From assembly GCA_037039925.1 (NCBI GenBank), contig JAXRKP010001329.1:64501-128500 (forward strand): a stretch of 64,000 nucleotides of DNA, read 5' to 3'. Below the pieces are notes generated by a model. It saw only the letters and a program-made list of their open reading frames with translations. It had not been told where the DNA came from and did no database searches. Each line of letters starts with the position of its first letter. The stretch's first letter is position 1. This DNA comes from Doris montereyensis (taxonomy: Eukaryota > Mollusca > Gastropoda > Nudibranchia > Dorididae). Positions 21,960-32,605 of this stretch are shown one piece after another. A program made the translations under genes and the position numbers.

Positions 21960-22483
21960 TTCAGGGAATATTCCTTCTATGACTGAAAAATATTGGGCTA
22001 GCTGTCTGGTACCAGATCTGTATTCAAGGGAAGTTATATTGTCTTTGTAAGATTAATGGCATGTTTATGTATTCCCAAAAATTACATTTTTTGACATAAA
22101 TCATGTGTTGCAGTCGCATGATGCATTTTTTCTCAGTTTTGATGCTGTGTCAAAATAAATATGTGAAAGGTCAGTCTCATTTTTTGTTTTTCTGTTTTTT
22201 TGTTTTTCTATGTGTATGGCTGATGGATACATGTAAAGTATTTAAGCGCATACCATTTTTATGGATTCTAGAGCCTTGTAAAATTAGTATTTTTTCACAT
22301 TTTGAAATGGAGCGCGAAAAATTTTAAGTTAAAAAATAATTTTAAAATTCATAACTTTTTATTTATGAACCGATTTTGATAATTTAAAAACTGGAATTCA
22401 TGGTCTGAGAAGTATATGTACTATCTGTTTTACATAAAAGAAGCAGGCTTTTGAAATTTAAAAAATTTAGTCTGGGATACCTA
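21960..22483 (+). mobile_element. Second copy of the 3' part of the 15970-18812 element
   Basis: Matches 18290-18812 over about 500 bases in the same orientation and ends with the same TIR (TAGTCTGGGATACCTA). The left end was not found, so it is truncated or internally deleted. The 45 bases that follow (CATCTTGCTGTTCCCTCTTA) resemble EXOC8 intron 2 sequence at 9709-9755. Confidence 0.7.
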
Positions 22484-22519
22484 CTTTCATCTTGCTGTTC
22501 CCTCTTAACTCACCCTGAG

Positions 22520-23815
22520 ATTACCGCATATAGGTCTCTTCCGTGATAAAGCCAGAGAATAGCTTTGGTTTTTCAGGTTAATGTGAAAGCAAACAATGAG
22601 GCAATGGGCAAGTCGAAAGTGACAAATAAGTCTTACGTTGGCAAGATCCAGCCAGATCACATCAAGGTCTAGTTTTTCAAATTTTGCCCGTTGAATTGCT
22701 TCCCGTATCATTGTGGCGTGCTCTAGGCATCCAGGGACTCTGGGAATGCCTCCCTTTTGAACAGTCGTGTCGATGTATTTGTTACTGATCAGAAATTTTG
22801 TCAGTCTGGAGGTCATGACAGAGAATAATTTGCCTTTTACATTTAGCAATGAAATAGGTCTGAACTGGCTGATTTTATTCGAAGTTTTGCTCTTTTGGGA
22901 TGTACACTCCATCTGTTACCATCCATTGCTCGCTTAGCTTTTCATGTCTCCATGCTGAACAGATCATCTTATGTAAGAATGCCAGAACTTTTGGGCATCT
23001 TTTAATATACATAAGGTATTCTGCTCGGCCCGGTTGAGGACTTTGGACCAGACTCAACTTCCTTCAATGCAGGGAGTCTACTGCTAAACCTACTTTTAGG
23101 TGCTGCAGGCCATATTAAGCCCTCAATTTGGTTCAGGGGTCGATTTGCGGTCTGGGTCAGAGTATGTCTCCCTCAGATGTTGTTCATGCGTCTCTTTGTC
23201 AGTTGATAGGGTTCCTGACTTGGGCTGCTCAAATAATTGCCGGGCAAACTTGAAAGGTTCTCTGAAGAACTAGTCTTGTGTTTTCTTTCTTTGGTACCTC
23301 CTTTTTCTTGCTGTTTCGGTCTTGCTCAGAGCATTATGCTTTATCTTCAAATTTTCCCATATCTTTTTGAAATCCTTGCTATTCTGATTCAAATTCAGAG
23401 GTTTGTTTCATAAGTTTCTCAGATCTTTCTTCTTATGTTAATGTTATCCATCTCTGTTCTTGGCAGGTTGACATGGTGGTTTTGGTTGTTTCACACCAAG
23501 AGTTTCTCAACAAGTTTGGTTGACAATGTCACCATAGGTTGTTAACTTATGGTCTAGCGTGCTATTTCCTATCATGATCTTTAGCCTCTGGGCGATCTTG
23601 TTGTCCAGAGCTTCCCATTGATCCTTTGTGCTGACGGGTGGAAATGTGATCTTTGGGCATTTCCTGTCAAGAGATTGCATGAGTTCCCTGTCACACTGTC
23701 AGACTGAATAGCTTGGATGTCCTCAGCACTGTAGTTGTATTCCTGACCTTGGTTTTCTGCCGACTTACCTGCCGGAGCAGGGCATTGCAATTCCATCTTT
23801 GAATTAGCCATGCAT
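22520..23815 (-). mobile_element. R2/NeSL-like LINE, 5' half (zinc finger and RT fingers)
   Basis: Read on the minus strand from 23890, a frame opens MEFPCICGRRFTTERGMKIH, a C-x-C...H-type finger of the sort at the N-terminus of restriction-endonuclease-like LINEs (R2, NeSL, HERO). Next come a linker (KIMIGNSTLDHKLTTYGDIV) and an RT start: WRHEKLSEQWMVTDGVYIPK, FRPISLLNVKGKLFSVMTSR and IDTTVQKGGIPRVPGCLEH, DVIWLDLANV. The sequence stops before the catalytic FADD. Three frameshifts are visible. A SINE A fragment lies at 22555-22630. Confidence 0.7.
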
Positions 23816-24336
23816 TACTTCTTTGTTCGGGTGGATCTTCATTCCTCTTTCAGTGGTAAATCTTCTGCCACATATGCATGGAAACTCCATTCGCTTATCT
23901 TCACTCAAAGTCCGTCTGGGCTTAACGGTTACAATCAAATGGACGCCTATGAGTCCATCATTCTCTCCCCCCTTTCGGTGGGCTCTGGAAGTATATTTCG
24001 TTATGTGACTTTGTAGTAGATTTTACAAGCTAAGGGGTGCTAACCCGCATAGCTCATGGTCTGGTCTTTCCCAGTGTCATTTGTCTCTCCATGTGTCCTC
24101 CGGTCTTTCCCGAATGTCCTCTGATCTGTTCCCAGAAGTCAATGGAGTAACCATGCATAAGTAGAAGGAAACTCAATGGGAGCTAAAGACAGAGATTCTT
24201 CAGAAGAGAACCCCCGTTGATCAAGTGTTCTGGCACTTAACTTCCTTACACTTACACTCTGAAGGGGCCAGGCCCGCCCTAGGTTATGACTCCCACATGC
24301 TCCTCTGTCTTCTTTGTTTGTTTTTTGTTTTGTTTT

Positions 24337-24416
24337 GTGGTCGCGGTCTGGTTTAATCTCGGCCAGTCACCCATCCAAGAACTGGACCACGTCTGTTGTT
24401 GCTTTTAAGTTAAGTA
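24337..24416 (-). ncRNA. 5S rRNA-like sequence (pseudogene or SINE3-type promoter)
   Basis: The minus strand reads CTTAAAAGCAACAACAGACG, GGTCCAGTTCTTGGATGGGT and GACTGGCCGAG. This follows the 3' half of animal 5S rRNA, including the internal control region (TTAAGCAACGTCGGGC, GTTAGTACTTGGATGGGTGAC). About three quarters of positions agree by eye. An A-rich stretch follows on the same strand, then the 5' region of the R2-like LINE. Confidence 0.55.
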
Positions 24417-24538
24417 CGTCATGCCAATAATTCAATAAAACAAACTTAATTTTTTAACATAACTTCAAAAGCGACACGCTTTCTTACTTTTGTTTGTTTT
24501 TTTGTTTTTGTTTGCAATATCAATATATCTTCAATATA

Positions 24539-25742
24539 AAATGGGGCGTTTAGCGCGCAAAATTATCTGCCCTTGTTTCAGAAACAAGGTGGTGGTAACT
24601 CTTTTGTGTGGAGCCTGAAGCCCTTATTTAATTATAGTAAAATACGAGGGCAGTGAGTACCCCACGTCATTATTCACAAATAATAATGTTATTACAAAAG
24701 CAGTATAACTACTGTAACCATTTCTACTCTTGTTACATTTGTGGTGATTTTTATTATAAATAATAAAAGAAGGATAGGATGACCACTGGTAATGAAAATA
24801 ACAAAAACTAGATCTAGAATTAGAAATAATAGAGTAGTACATAACATTCTAGGTGTTCATATTTTTATAACTTATTGACTGGCGCTTAACAATATTAAGA
24901 TATTATATTTTTTGTTTGTTTGCACTGAGTTACATTGATGCAGTCTCAGGTTCTATGTGAAAGTATTATAGGATTTTGCATAGAGGAAATGCGGTGACGC
25001 ATAAGTGTTACGACAGCCAATTACGTGAGGTCTAATCGGGAACACCTGAAACGGGCTAAACGCCATTTTGATCCATATTCATAAAAATGTAATTTAGTTT
25101 ATTTGCGAAGCCTGTTTTCAATTCTCAAATTCTCTAACAAATTATTAAATGTCTCAACCTTACTACGAGTTCAAATTGATTCTTCTTTTCTTTCGTGTCC
25201 TATTTTTTTTCCAACTTGTTCGTTGGACTGAAGAACATCTACATCCAAAACTAGAACCTAATGTTAATAGATCTAGACATAGGGAGATATAACATATTTA
25301 TTTACAAGAGTGACATAAAAATCTCAATTATTAATTAGATTCTATGGCAACACAAGATAGTCGGACTTGAGCAATCAAGATTTCTAAAGTTCGAAAGGGT
25401 GAAAAATACAAGTACGAGTAAGTAGATCTAGCGATCTGCTCTTCTGGTCGCACTGGCAAAAATAAGTCGTGAAATGACACACATAGGATGTCGAAGATAC
25501 AATATCAACTATTTCCCCACAATTTTATGATGTATATCTAAATAAATCTAGTCATATATGTTGATTCACATGTCTAGATAGATAACATTTACATGTTTAA
25601 ATCAGCGTACGTCTTCTGCTATCACTATACAATGAATAGCACTAGTAAAAAAGTCACGTAAAAGAGTTACCACTGATCTAGGAGATCGCACAATGCATCA
25701 TGGGACAGATTGGCAGTAGGACTAGGAGCTAAACGCCTCATT
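24539..25742 (+). mobile_element. TIR element B, copy 2 (about 1.2 kb)
   Basis: Near-complete reverse-orientation match to 3405-4655. It starts AATGGGGCGTTTAGCGCGC and ends GGAGCTAAACGCCTCATT. Internal landmarks common to all copies include TTATCTGCCCTTGTTTCAGA, TCTATGGCAACACAAGATAG and CAATGCATCATGGGACAGAT. No open frame of note. Confidence 0.8.
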
Positions 25743-27690
25743 TACACAATAAAAAACAACAAAAAAAACAAACAAGTGAAGGTGTTTCAAGATCTGAGGT
25801 CCTAGAGCAGAGAAGACAAAAGACCACCCTCTGGACAGGAGGGTCGTTTGTCACAGGCTTAATCTGCCAGCTATAACTATAACTGTTACTCATGCACGCA
25901 ATGCATTGTCAGGCCTAGCAAAACCAGGATTGTCAATTCACTTCAATTCAATTATCTTTATTAATCCTTAAAAAGGAAATTATGTGTGTTATCACATTTT
26001 CTGTTAAAAATACATCAATACATTTAAATAAAAAATAATTTTAACTCAAATTAATAACTAATGTATAGATTCTAGGAGAAATATAAAGATAAGTAAGTAA
26101 GTAAATAACTAATGCGGTGAAACAATATACATCAACAATAATTAATGACAACTTAGCTTAACCATACACATTCATTAAATTATCATAAATCATGTATTCT
26201 CCATTCCTCATTTTTCATTGTTTTAACATTAGTACTACATTTGTAATAATTGTAGTACTACTACATGTATTACAGTACCCTTGATATTCCTTATCCAGCG
26301 ACATTGAAACGCTGCTGCGTTATTCTAAATCGTATTCTTTTTGTTATGGTTTGCTTAGTTTTGGTTTTTGTTAAATTGTTATTTACTTCTTATTGTCACA
26401 GACATAACAATCACAAAACTGCACAGTTTGGGATAATTATTAATTACATGTGCAATTACATGTGCGGCCACAAATACAGACAAAGCAGTGATTGGCATCA
26501 ATGTCGAATCAGTTGTCAGCCATATGCCTGTCAAGGTGTGAGGTTTGACCTTCAGGTTGAACCTTGTTCAGTATTGACCAATCATATGAGTTTTGAGGGT
26601 TACATCCAGTACGTAAAAATGTATCTCCTCCTCGTTTTCACATATGAATGAAGACAATGGAGGGGGAAAGTAGAAGGGAAACTTGAGGCTTTCATGGGCA
26701 TAACGTCAAGCTACAAAGGGACTTTGATCTCTCAAACAGATCATTTCACATAACAATGATGACATGTGGTTTGTGACCAAAGAGAAAGTTAATGTTTGAA
26801 GTGTATAGACTGCAACACTCTGTCTTACTACTTTATAAATGGACTTTGAAGAGAGGCTAAGAGGTGGGAGGAAGCTGTGAAAAACCACTTCACTGCGTAA
26901 GGAGTTAGAGCTGTTTGGGAGAAAGAGGAGGACTGTTGATTTTAACTGTAGGAAGGGAACTACGCAAATTAAAATGATGGTCACACATTGCACACGTGTG
27001 ATTTGTAAAGGAGACGGAAGGGCGGCAGGCAAAGGGTACGGAGGGAGTGTTGAAAAGAGTGAAAAGCGTTTGCCGAGGAGGGGTGTTAGTGTTAGGTCTG
27101 AAACTGACAGCGCCGTCATAACTGGGGTGGTAAGCACTTGTGAAAGCAATAAAACAGGAGACCTGTTTCTTTCATCCTGAGCTGTGGTCACAGGATTAGT
27201 GAGAGGCAATTGAACATTCTCTGTAGTATTTCGTCGACCGATTGTTCTAATTAAATGTGATAATGAAATGATTGACGTAACCAAAATAAATAAATGTCAG
27301 TCATTGAAACTACTACTACACAGTGTTTGACACAGCCAGCTACTCCCATTTTGAATTGACTGGAGTGAAGCTTGATTTAATTTCGTGCACCTTTTTCTAT
27401 TATTCACATGTATTTTATTTGGTTAAAGTAACACCCAACGAATGGTTAGAACAAGGTATATTAGAGATATGCAATTTTGACTTTAATCAACAAAAAGTTG
27501 GTCGTACATGTTTTAAATTGGTAAACACATGCACACAACAGCATGACCATATTCGCCAAACGCCAATAGGCGTCGCAGGACATGTTTTGCAAAAGTCTGA
27601 CGCCAATTGGCGTCCATAGCAGCTTAGGGTTAATGATAGGGGTTTATGTAGCAAAAAATCGGTCAGAACGAAAAAGTGTGTGCTTGGGCG
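25743..27690. other. Intergenic sequence between EXOC8 and the GNAT gene
   Basis: A (TTCAA)n-like start with TTTATTAATCCTTAAAAAGG at 25940-25985 resembles a LINE 3' end on the minus strand. A 192-codon minus frame (27284-26706) has no splice sites, no recognisable domain and an odd Ser/Leu/Thr-rich mix, so I do not call it a gene. Near 27597-27632, GCCAATTGGCGTC followed by CTTAGGG and TTAA looks like one end of a further piggyBac-type MITE. Confidence 0.4.
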
Positions 27691-28110
27691 AAGCGTGCAC
27701 TTGTATTAAGTAAGGCATGCACTTGGCCAGCGACTACTCTTTATGCAAGTTTCATAGAAAAAGTCTATGTTATCAATTTGAAACTTATGAAGCTTCCTCA
27801 TGAAATACATTCTTTTGTTTACGGTACATTCTTTAAAACTGTATTTAATTGTTCTTGCCATTTTAACTTCTCGTCAAAAATTATACCGAGATATTTTTAT
27901 ATTCAATACCTCTCTCAACTTTTTCATCTGTTATAACAACATCAATGATAGTATCATCATGGGTGTTATTTGTCTTCCTAAAATCAAAAATCATTTCCTT
28001 TGTTTTCTTAACATTAAATTGTAAGTAATTTTCATCGCACCATTTTACAAGTAAATGGATAAAATTGCTTCCATTTGAAAAAAGAATGATACATATAAAT
28101 ATTGCGACAG
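27690..28110 (-). mobile_element. CR1-like LINE RT fragment
   Basis: The minus strand gives LVKWCDENYLQFNVKKTKEM, IFDFRKTNNTHDD, YKNISV, then NKRMYFMRKLHKFQIDN and FFYETCIKSS. These are RT domains 5-7 and thumb of a CR1/Rex-like LINE. One stop and one shift are present. Confidence 0.75.
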
Positions 28111-28197
28111 ACAATATGAACAAAGGAGACTCGTTTCTAAATTTTAAGTTGGTTAGTGGTGAAATTAAAGTTCATATTACTTAAATCTCAATAATGA

Positions 28198-28384
28198 TCA
28201 ATAAGACATATCAGCCTCTGTTAAGCAATACAGTTTCTTCTTGGGAATGACAATAGGGGCTCCTCCATAGGTTAAACGAGTATGTGGTCCTGTAGTTTTC
28301 AACTCACCAAATTGCAAGATAAAGTTTTTATTCATGGTGAAATATTTAAGGATGTCCAAGTTGGAGTACTTGTTAAGACTTTCT
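28198..28384 (-). CDS. GNAT acetyltransferase, exon 4 (C-terminal)
   Basis: The exon follows a strong acceptor (TTCTTCTTCATTTCAG) and ends with TGA at 28198-28200. It encodes ESLNKYSNLDILKYFTMNKN, then RLTYGGAPIVIPKKKLYCLT and EADMSY. The R(L/M)-(T/Y)-G-P-(I/V)P--K(L/V)Y--T segment is the C-terminal signature of the YitH/HolE-type GNAT C-terminal domain (Acetyltransf_18). Its single leading A completes the AG left by exon 3 to give Arg, so the phases agree across 3.1 kb of intron. No lesion in this exon. Confidence 0.75.
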
Positions 28385-29089
28385 CTGAAATGAAGAAGAA
28401 AAAAAAACAATGAAGGAATAAAGGACTGATAAAAAAAGAAGTGAAATGTTATATATGTAAAATGTTAGGAGACACACTGTGTGTAAAATATGATTTAAGA
28501 GACAGAGCCAGAGAGATATTAATGCATGTTTGAAAATTTGTTTTCAATTTGATTTGGAGAACAAAAGATGAAACCAAAAAATATACACTGGCATAATAAT
28601 AAATATATTAGAATTATACCAAAGGTTTGAACGACTTTGTAAAATTAAAGTTGAATGTCAATGTCAATTGTAAATGGCGGATTTGATGCCGTTGTTAAAA
28701 ACTTTTACTCTCTTATAATTGTACAAAATGTTAATAAATTAAACTTCTTTCAAGGCCATTGCAGCCCATAGAGCCTGGGCACATCCCATATTCAATTGCA
28801 TGAAGCGGTAGAGGTGAACGTACATTGCCTCCGGAACAGGGCAGGTTATAATTCTTTACTTCTCAATGAGCCCGATTGTGACTGCTAAAATTGGACCTCG
28901 CGTTTCTCAATAGTTGAGTGTTCAGAAGCTCATTTAGTGAAGGTAATAGCCGTTGATGGTTTCTTTACCCGAGTCCCGGATGTAGAGGAGTTGTGAAAGT
29001 GAAAGCAGCTGTTTACTACTTTAAGAAACTATCATTACAAGCTGAGAAAGAGAGAGAGAGAGAGGGTCAGGGAGGGTAATAGTTAATAC

Positions 29090-29310
29090 TAATAGTGTGT
29101 GCCCAACTATGGCAGTACTTTCAGAGAATCGTTTATAGGAATTGGTGTAAGACGTTCAGAAAACAATACACTTTATTGTAGGCCTACTACTCTCCTCTAT
29201 GGCAGTGAAACCTGGATCATAGACAGTAGGAAATACTGTACAGTACAAGCAACTGAAATGAACTATCTCCGAAGAGTAGTACTAGTAGTAGGGAAAACTA
29301 AAAGAGATAA
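29090..29310 (+). mobile_element. LINE family X, C-terminal fragment
   Basis: Encodes LLYGSETWIIDSRKYCTVQA, then EMNYLRRVV and GKTKRDKM, the RT C-terminal region that also occurs in reverse at 41280-41350. 5'-truncated. Confidence 0.7.
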
Positions 29311-29480
29311 AATGCTGTTCTTGATTTTCCTATACTTGTCTTGATATCTGCTGTTGTCCCCCCTATATTATCTACATCACTGCCAAGATAGGTAACATTG
29401 CCTGCTACTTCCAGAGGCTTACTGTCCACAGTGATTGGTTCAGAGCTTGCTGTTTTCGCTTTAAGTATCTTTGATTTTTC
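29305..29480 (-). mobile_element. Second LINE RT fragment, opposite strand
   Basis: The minus strand gives SEPITVDSKPLEVAGNVTYL, GSDVDNIGGTTADIKTSIGK and SRT. This is the YLGS---GG--ADI---IGK-R motif downstream of FADD in several LINE clades. It abuts the end of the preceding LINE piece. Confidence 0.65.
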
Positions 29481-29691
29481 GGGATGTATTCACAAAATGT
29501 ACATACTGATAAATCAAAGGTAGACTTAAATTAAAAATATCCCTTTCTTCCATTTCAGCTCTATACTGATATTTCGCACTTGAATTTTGTTGGGTTTATC
29601 CATCTGTTCTGTTCAACAACAATAAAGTCGTATCCATTTAGTTCAAATGCCTACAGTTAGGTCTCATCAAATTGATGAATTCAAAATTCAA

Positions 29692-31103
29692 GAAAATGGG
29701 GCATTAAGCGCGTGAAATTATCTGCCCTTGTTTCAGAAACAGATCGGTGGTAATTCTTTTGTGTGGAGCCTGAAGCCCTTATTGAATTATAGTAAAAATA
29801 AGGGGGCCGGGCAGTGGACAGGTAAGCACCTGTACGGGGGAGTAGATGATCCCGCCCCCATGAGTCTCTTGCTGCCTTGCAGGCAGGTCTTGGCTGACCA
29901 AAGGCTAAGGGAGTTAATCCTGACAGAAAATAACCTGCTGCCTTGCAGGCTGGACTTGAATGACCAAAGGCAAAGGCTAAGGGACTTAACCTTGACAGAA
30001 AATAACAAGGTCTGGTAGGGGCCTAAAGGTGCAGCCCCACCATCTACCTAGGGTACAGTGCTAATCCCCTGCTTATCCAAAACCAAACTGATTCAGAGAC
30101 ATAAATGCAATATATCCGACTTGAACTTTCAACGACAAACATGCAAACAAACACGGACTCTGATTTTTGGAACATGGAATGTTAGGGCAATAATTGGAAA
30201 AGAGTTAGAATTAGTTGAAGAAATGGAAAAATTCAAAGCAGACATTTTGGTCATTGCAGAAACAAAGAAAAAAGGACAAGGAATAGAAAATGTAGGACCA
30301 AATCATATTTTAATCTTCTCAGGAGTAGATGTCAAAGATAGAGCTAGAGCAGGAGCAGGCCTCCTAGGGCATAAAAGCTACTAGAAAGTTGGAAATTTAT
30401 AAGCCCCCGGCTATTAGAGGTAAATATTAAACCAAAAGGACGAGAAATTAAACTATTAATAGCTTATGGACCAAATGTGAGGTCTAATCGGAAATATCTG
30501 AAACGAGCTAAACGCCCCTGTTTAGTCTATTTGTGAAGTCTGTTTTCAATTCTCAAATTCTCAAATGTCTCAACCTTGCTACAAGTTCAAACTTTTTTTT
30601 TTTCTTTTTCGTATCCTATTTGTTTCCATTCGTACGTTGGACAGAAAAACATCTACATCCAAAACTAGAACCTAATGTAAATAGATCTAGCCACAAGGAG
30701 ATACAACATATTTATTTACCAAGAGCGATTTAAAAGTCTCAATTATTAATTAGATTCTATGGCAACACAAGATAGTTGGACTTGAGCAATCTAGATTTCT
30801 AAAGTTCGAAATTGTGAAAATGCGAGTACAAGTAAGTAGATCTAGCGCTCTGCTCTCCTGGCTGGCAGCAGCAAAAATAAGTCGAAGATGCCATATCAAC
30901 TATTTTCCCACAATTAGTCATATATGTTGCAAATTCATACGTTAAGATACATAACATTTATTTAAGTGTTGAAATCAGCGCGTACGTCCTCTGCTGACAA
31001 TGAAAAGCATTGGTAAAAAACAACCACGCAAAAGAGTTACCACCGATCTGGTAAAACGCGCAATGCATCATGGGACAGATTGGCAGTAGGAGCTAAACGC
31101 CTC
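29692..31103 (+). mobile_element. TIR element B, copy 3, with a LINE replacing its middle
   Basis: 29692-29820 matches the left end and 30477-31103 the right part of copy 2. The segment equivalent to 24670-25017 is absent and a LINE piece occupies its place. Ends: AATGGGGCATTAAGCGCG and GGAGCTAAACGCCTCATT. Confidence 0.75.
29822..30476 (+). mobile_element. LINE family X, 5' UTR and endonuclease start
   Basis: Two 65-70 bp monomers (GCTGCCTTGCAGGCWGGWCT, ACCAAAGGCTAAGG, TTAACCTTGACAGAAAATAA) precede an ORF with TLIFGTWNVRAIIGKELELV, EEMEKFKADILVIAETKKKG and LIFSGVDVKDRARAGAGLL. This is the N-terminus of an apurinic endonuclease domain (TWNVR, DI--I-ETK). It is truncated within the endonuclease. 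The same 5' monomer occurs at 34150-34230 and, reversed, at 37105-37165. Confidence 0.75.
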
Positions 31104-31512
31104 ATTGAACTGCAAAATTCTTTTCCCCTCCCTATACTCCTACTTCAAACAACAAAACAACAATATGAAGCCCCTCCCCCTACCCCCCAAAAAAAACTAA
31201 ATCACCAAGAGTATTTAAATACCTGAATATTTAGATGTCTTACATTTTATTCTCTATCTATCATACACATCCTACATGTGTTGAAGATTAGTGCCACTGA
31301 TTATCAGCATGAGTCTTCGCTTGATGCTGTATAAGTGATACAATGAATTTGTTCCATTGAGTAAAGTAATAAGAGATCTGTAAAGCTCAGAAGTGATCTC
31401 AGTGAACACCTGGTTTGGACGGCCCCCTGCTAGGGTGACATTGAAAACTTTCCTCAATAGAAACTTATTACTAACGCTTTAATTTTAAGACAAATTCTCC
31501 TTCTTTACTTAC

Positions 31513-31863
31513 CTAAGCAGCAACGCTGCAATTTTGTCATCATCAGCATACAAGCCATTGAAACGCAAACCACCTTTGTCTTCCCAACTAGAACCATATC
31601 CCACAATCCTCTGCTGATCATCTTTAGTTACAGCCAAAATCGTGTGATCACTTGTCCTTGTCACTACACTCAAATACGGGTGATTGTCATAGCCTCTCGC
31701 CTCTATGTCATATTTGTGTAAATTTTCAAATTGCTCCATTGTAAAGGAAATGGTCATAACATCAACTGGATCATTGTGTTCACAGTAAGTGTCAATGGCC
31801 CCTCTGTTTATAGCTACTTCATAGTACATGCCAGATTCGCCACAGGCCTTGGCACCCAATCGC
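31513..31863 (-). CDS. GNAT acetyltransferase, exon 3 (start of C-terminal domain)
   Basis: The exon follows TTGTTTGACAG and ends at GTAAGT. Its first G completes exon 2's GA to Glu, giving FYE-RLGAKACGESGMYYEVA, the conserved FY-R-GF end of a GNAT fold. After this come TISFTMEQFENLHKYDIEAR, YLSVVTRTSDHTILAV, RIVGYGSSWEDKGGLRFNGL and YADDDKIAALLLR. The YD---R--YL--, VGYG and G-LYAD---IA--LL motifs match Acetyltransf_18. 351 bases, no stop or shift. Phase out is 2 (AG). Confidence 0.8.
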
Positions 31864-31984
31864 CTGTCAAACAAGCAGAGAAAAAAAGTAAGAAATAGTA
31901 GAGAAGGCTGTGACTAAAATGAACATAATATTAGAAGAAACATTTGAGTTCCCGATGTAGGCATAGTAAGTTTAATTAAAATTA

Positions 31985-32330
31985 ATTTAGAATATAACTT
32001 GACTAATATGTATTACAACAGCACCAGTAGCTCAGTCAGTAGAGCGTCTACCACCAAGGAGGTCTGAGTTCCACTCCCAGTCCAGGCAAGTTTTCCTCGC
32101 CCTCTTGTCGACTCAGCTGCGAGATGGGTAACTAGGTCTATTCATATTCGACGGAAGTAAAGGCGGCATGGACAGCAATGACAAACTACCACACTATGTG
32201 ATATGCCTAGAAAATCAGGACTCTACTCCTGACTACCCTGCGCTCAACTCTGAGTATGGGACATACCGGTACTTGAATTTTTAGCTTAAAAATCCGTCCT
32301 TACATTTCTGGCAAATGCCTGGATGCACTT
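31985..32330 (+). mobile_element. tRNA-derived SINE (family B), unexpanded copy
   Basis: Head: CACCAGTAGCTCAGTCAGTA, GAGCGTCT, B-box-like GAGTTCCACTCCC. Body: one copy of the segment GCGAGATGGGTAACTAGGTC plus TATTCATATTCGACGG, then GGCGGCATGGACAGCAATGA and a 3' region ending TTGAATTTTTAGC. This copy shows the ancestral single-unit state of the array at 63150-63950. Confidence 0.8.
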
Positions 32331-32429
32331 TTTTTAATGGACAATTTGTTCACCTGCAACCCTTCTTATCTTTTGGGCGCTCTTTTCATTTGAAGTGGCA
32401 TTGCCAGTTGTCGTCTTTTCTTCATAAAA

Positions 32430-32605
32430 GCTGATGAACTCACTTCTTGGGTATGACTGTCAGCGCGCAGATTTTAATGTAACCCAAAACTTTTACTTCA
32501 TTTTGATTTTTTAAGCAATGTGTCTCATTTTGTTTTTAAAGTCTTCAGTGCTCCTGCTGAGTTTTATTTCTGTTGACAGTCCATTCCACAGTACATGTAT
32601 ACTGT
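32430..32605 (-). mobile_element. CR1-like LINE C-terminus and 3' tail (interrupted copy, part 1)
   Basis: The minus strand gives WNGLSTEIKLSRSTEDFKNK and M, a stop, then the tail CTGACAGTCATACCCAAGAA. The coding part continues at 33558 after an insertion; ACATGTATACTGT occurs on both sides of it (32592-32604, about 33557-33569). Confidence 0.75.

Noticed and set aside
26706..27284. 192-codon minus-strand frame
   Set aside because: No domain, signal peptide or splice sites that I recognise and an unusual Ser/Leu/Thr composition; the opposite strand is partly open as well.
31272..31452. Open minus-strand frame with an AG acceptor that joins GNAT exon 3 in phase after a 60-base intron
   Set aside because: The encoded residues do not resemble the GNAT C-terminal domain, whereas the exon at 28198-28384 does and also joins in phase. 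It could be an alternative end, but nothing supports its use.
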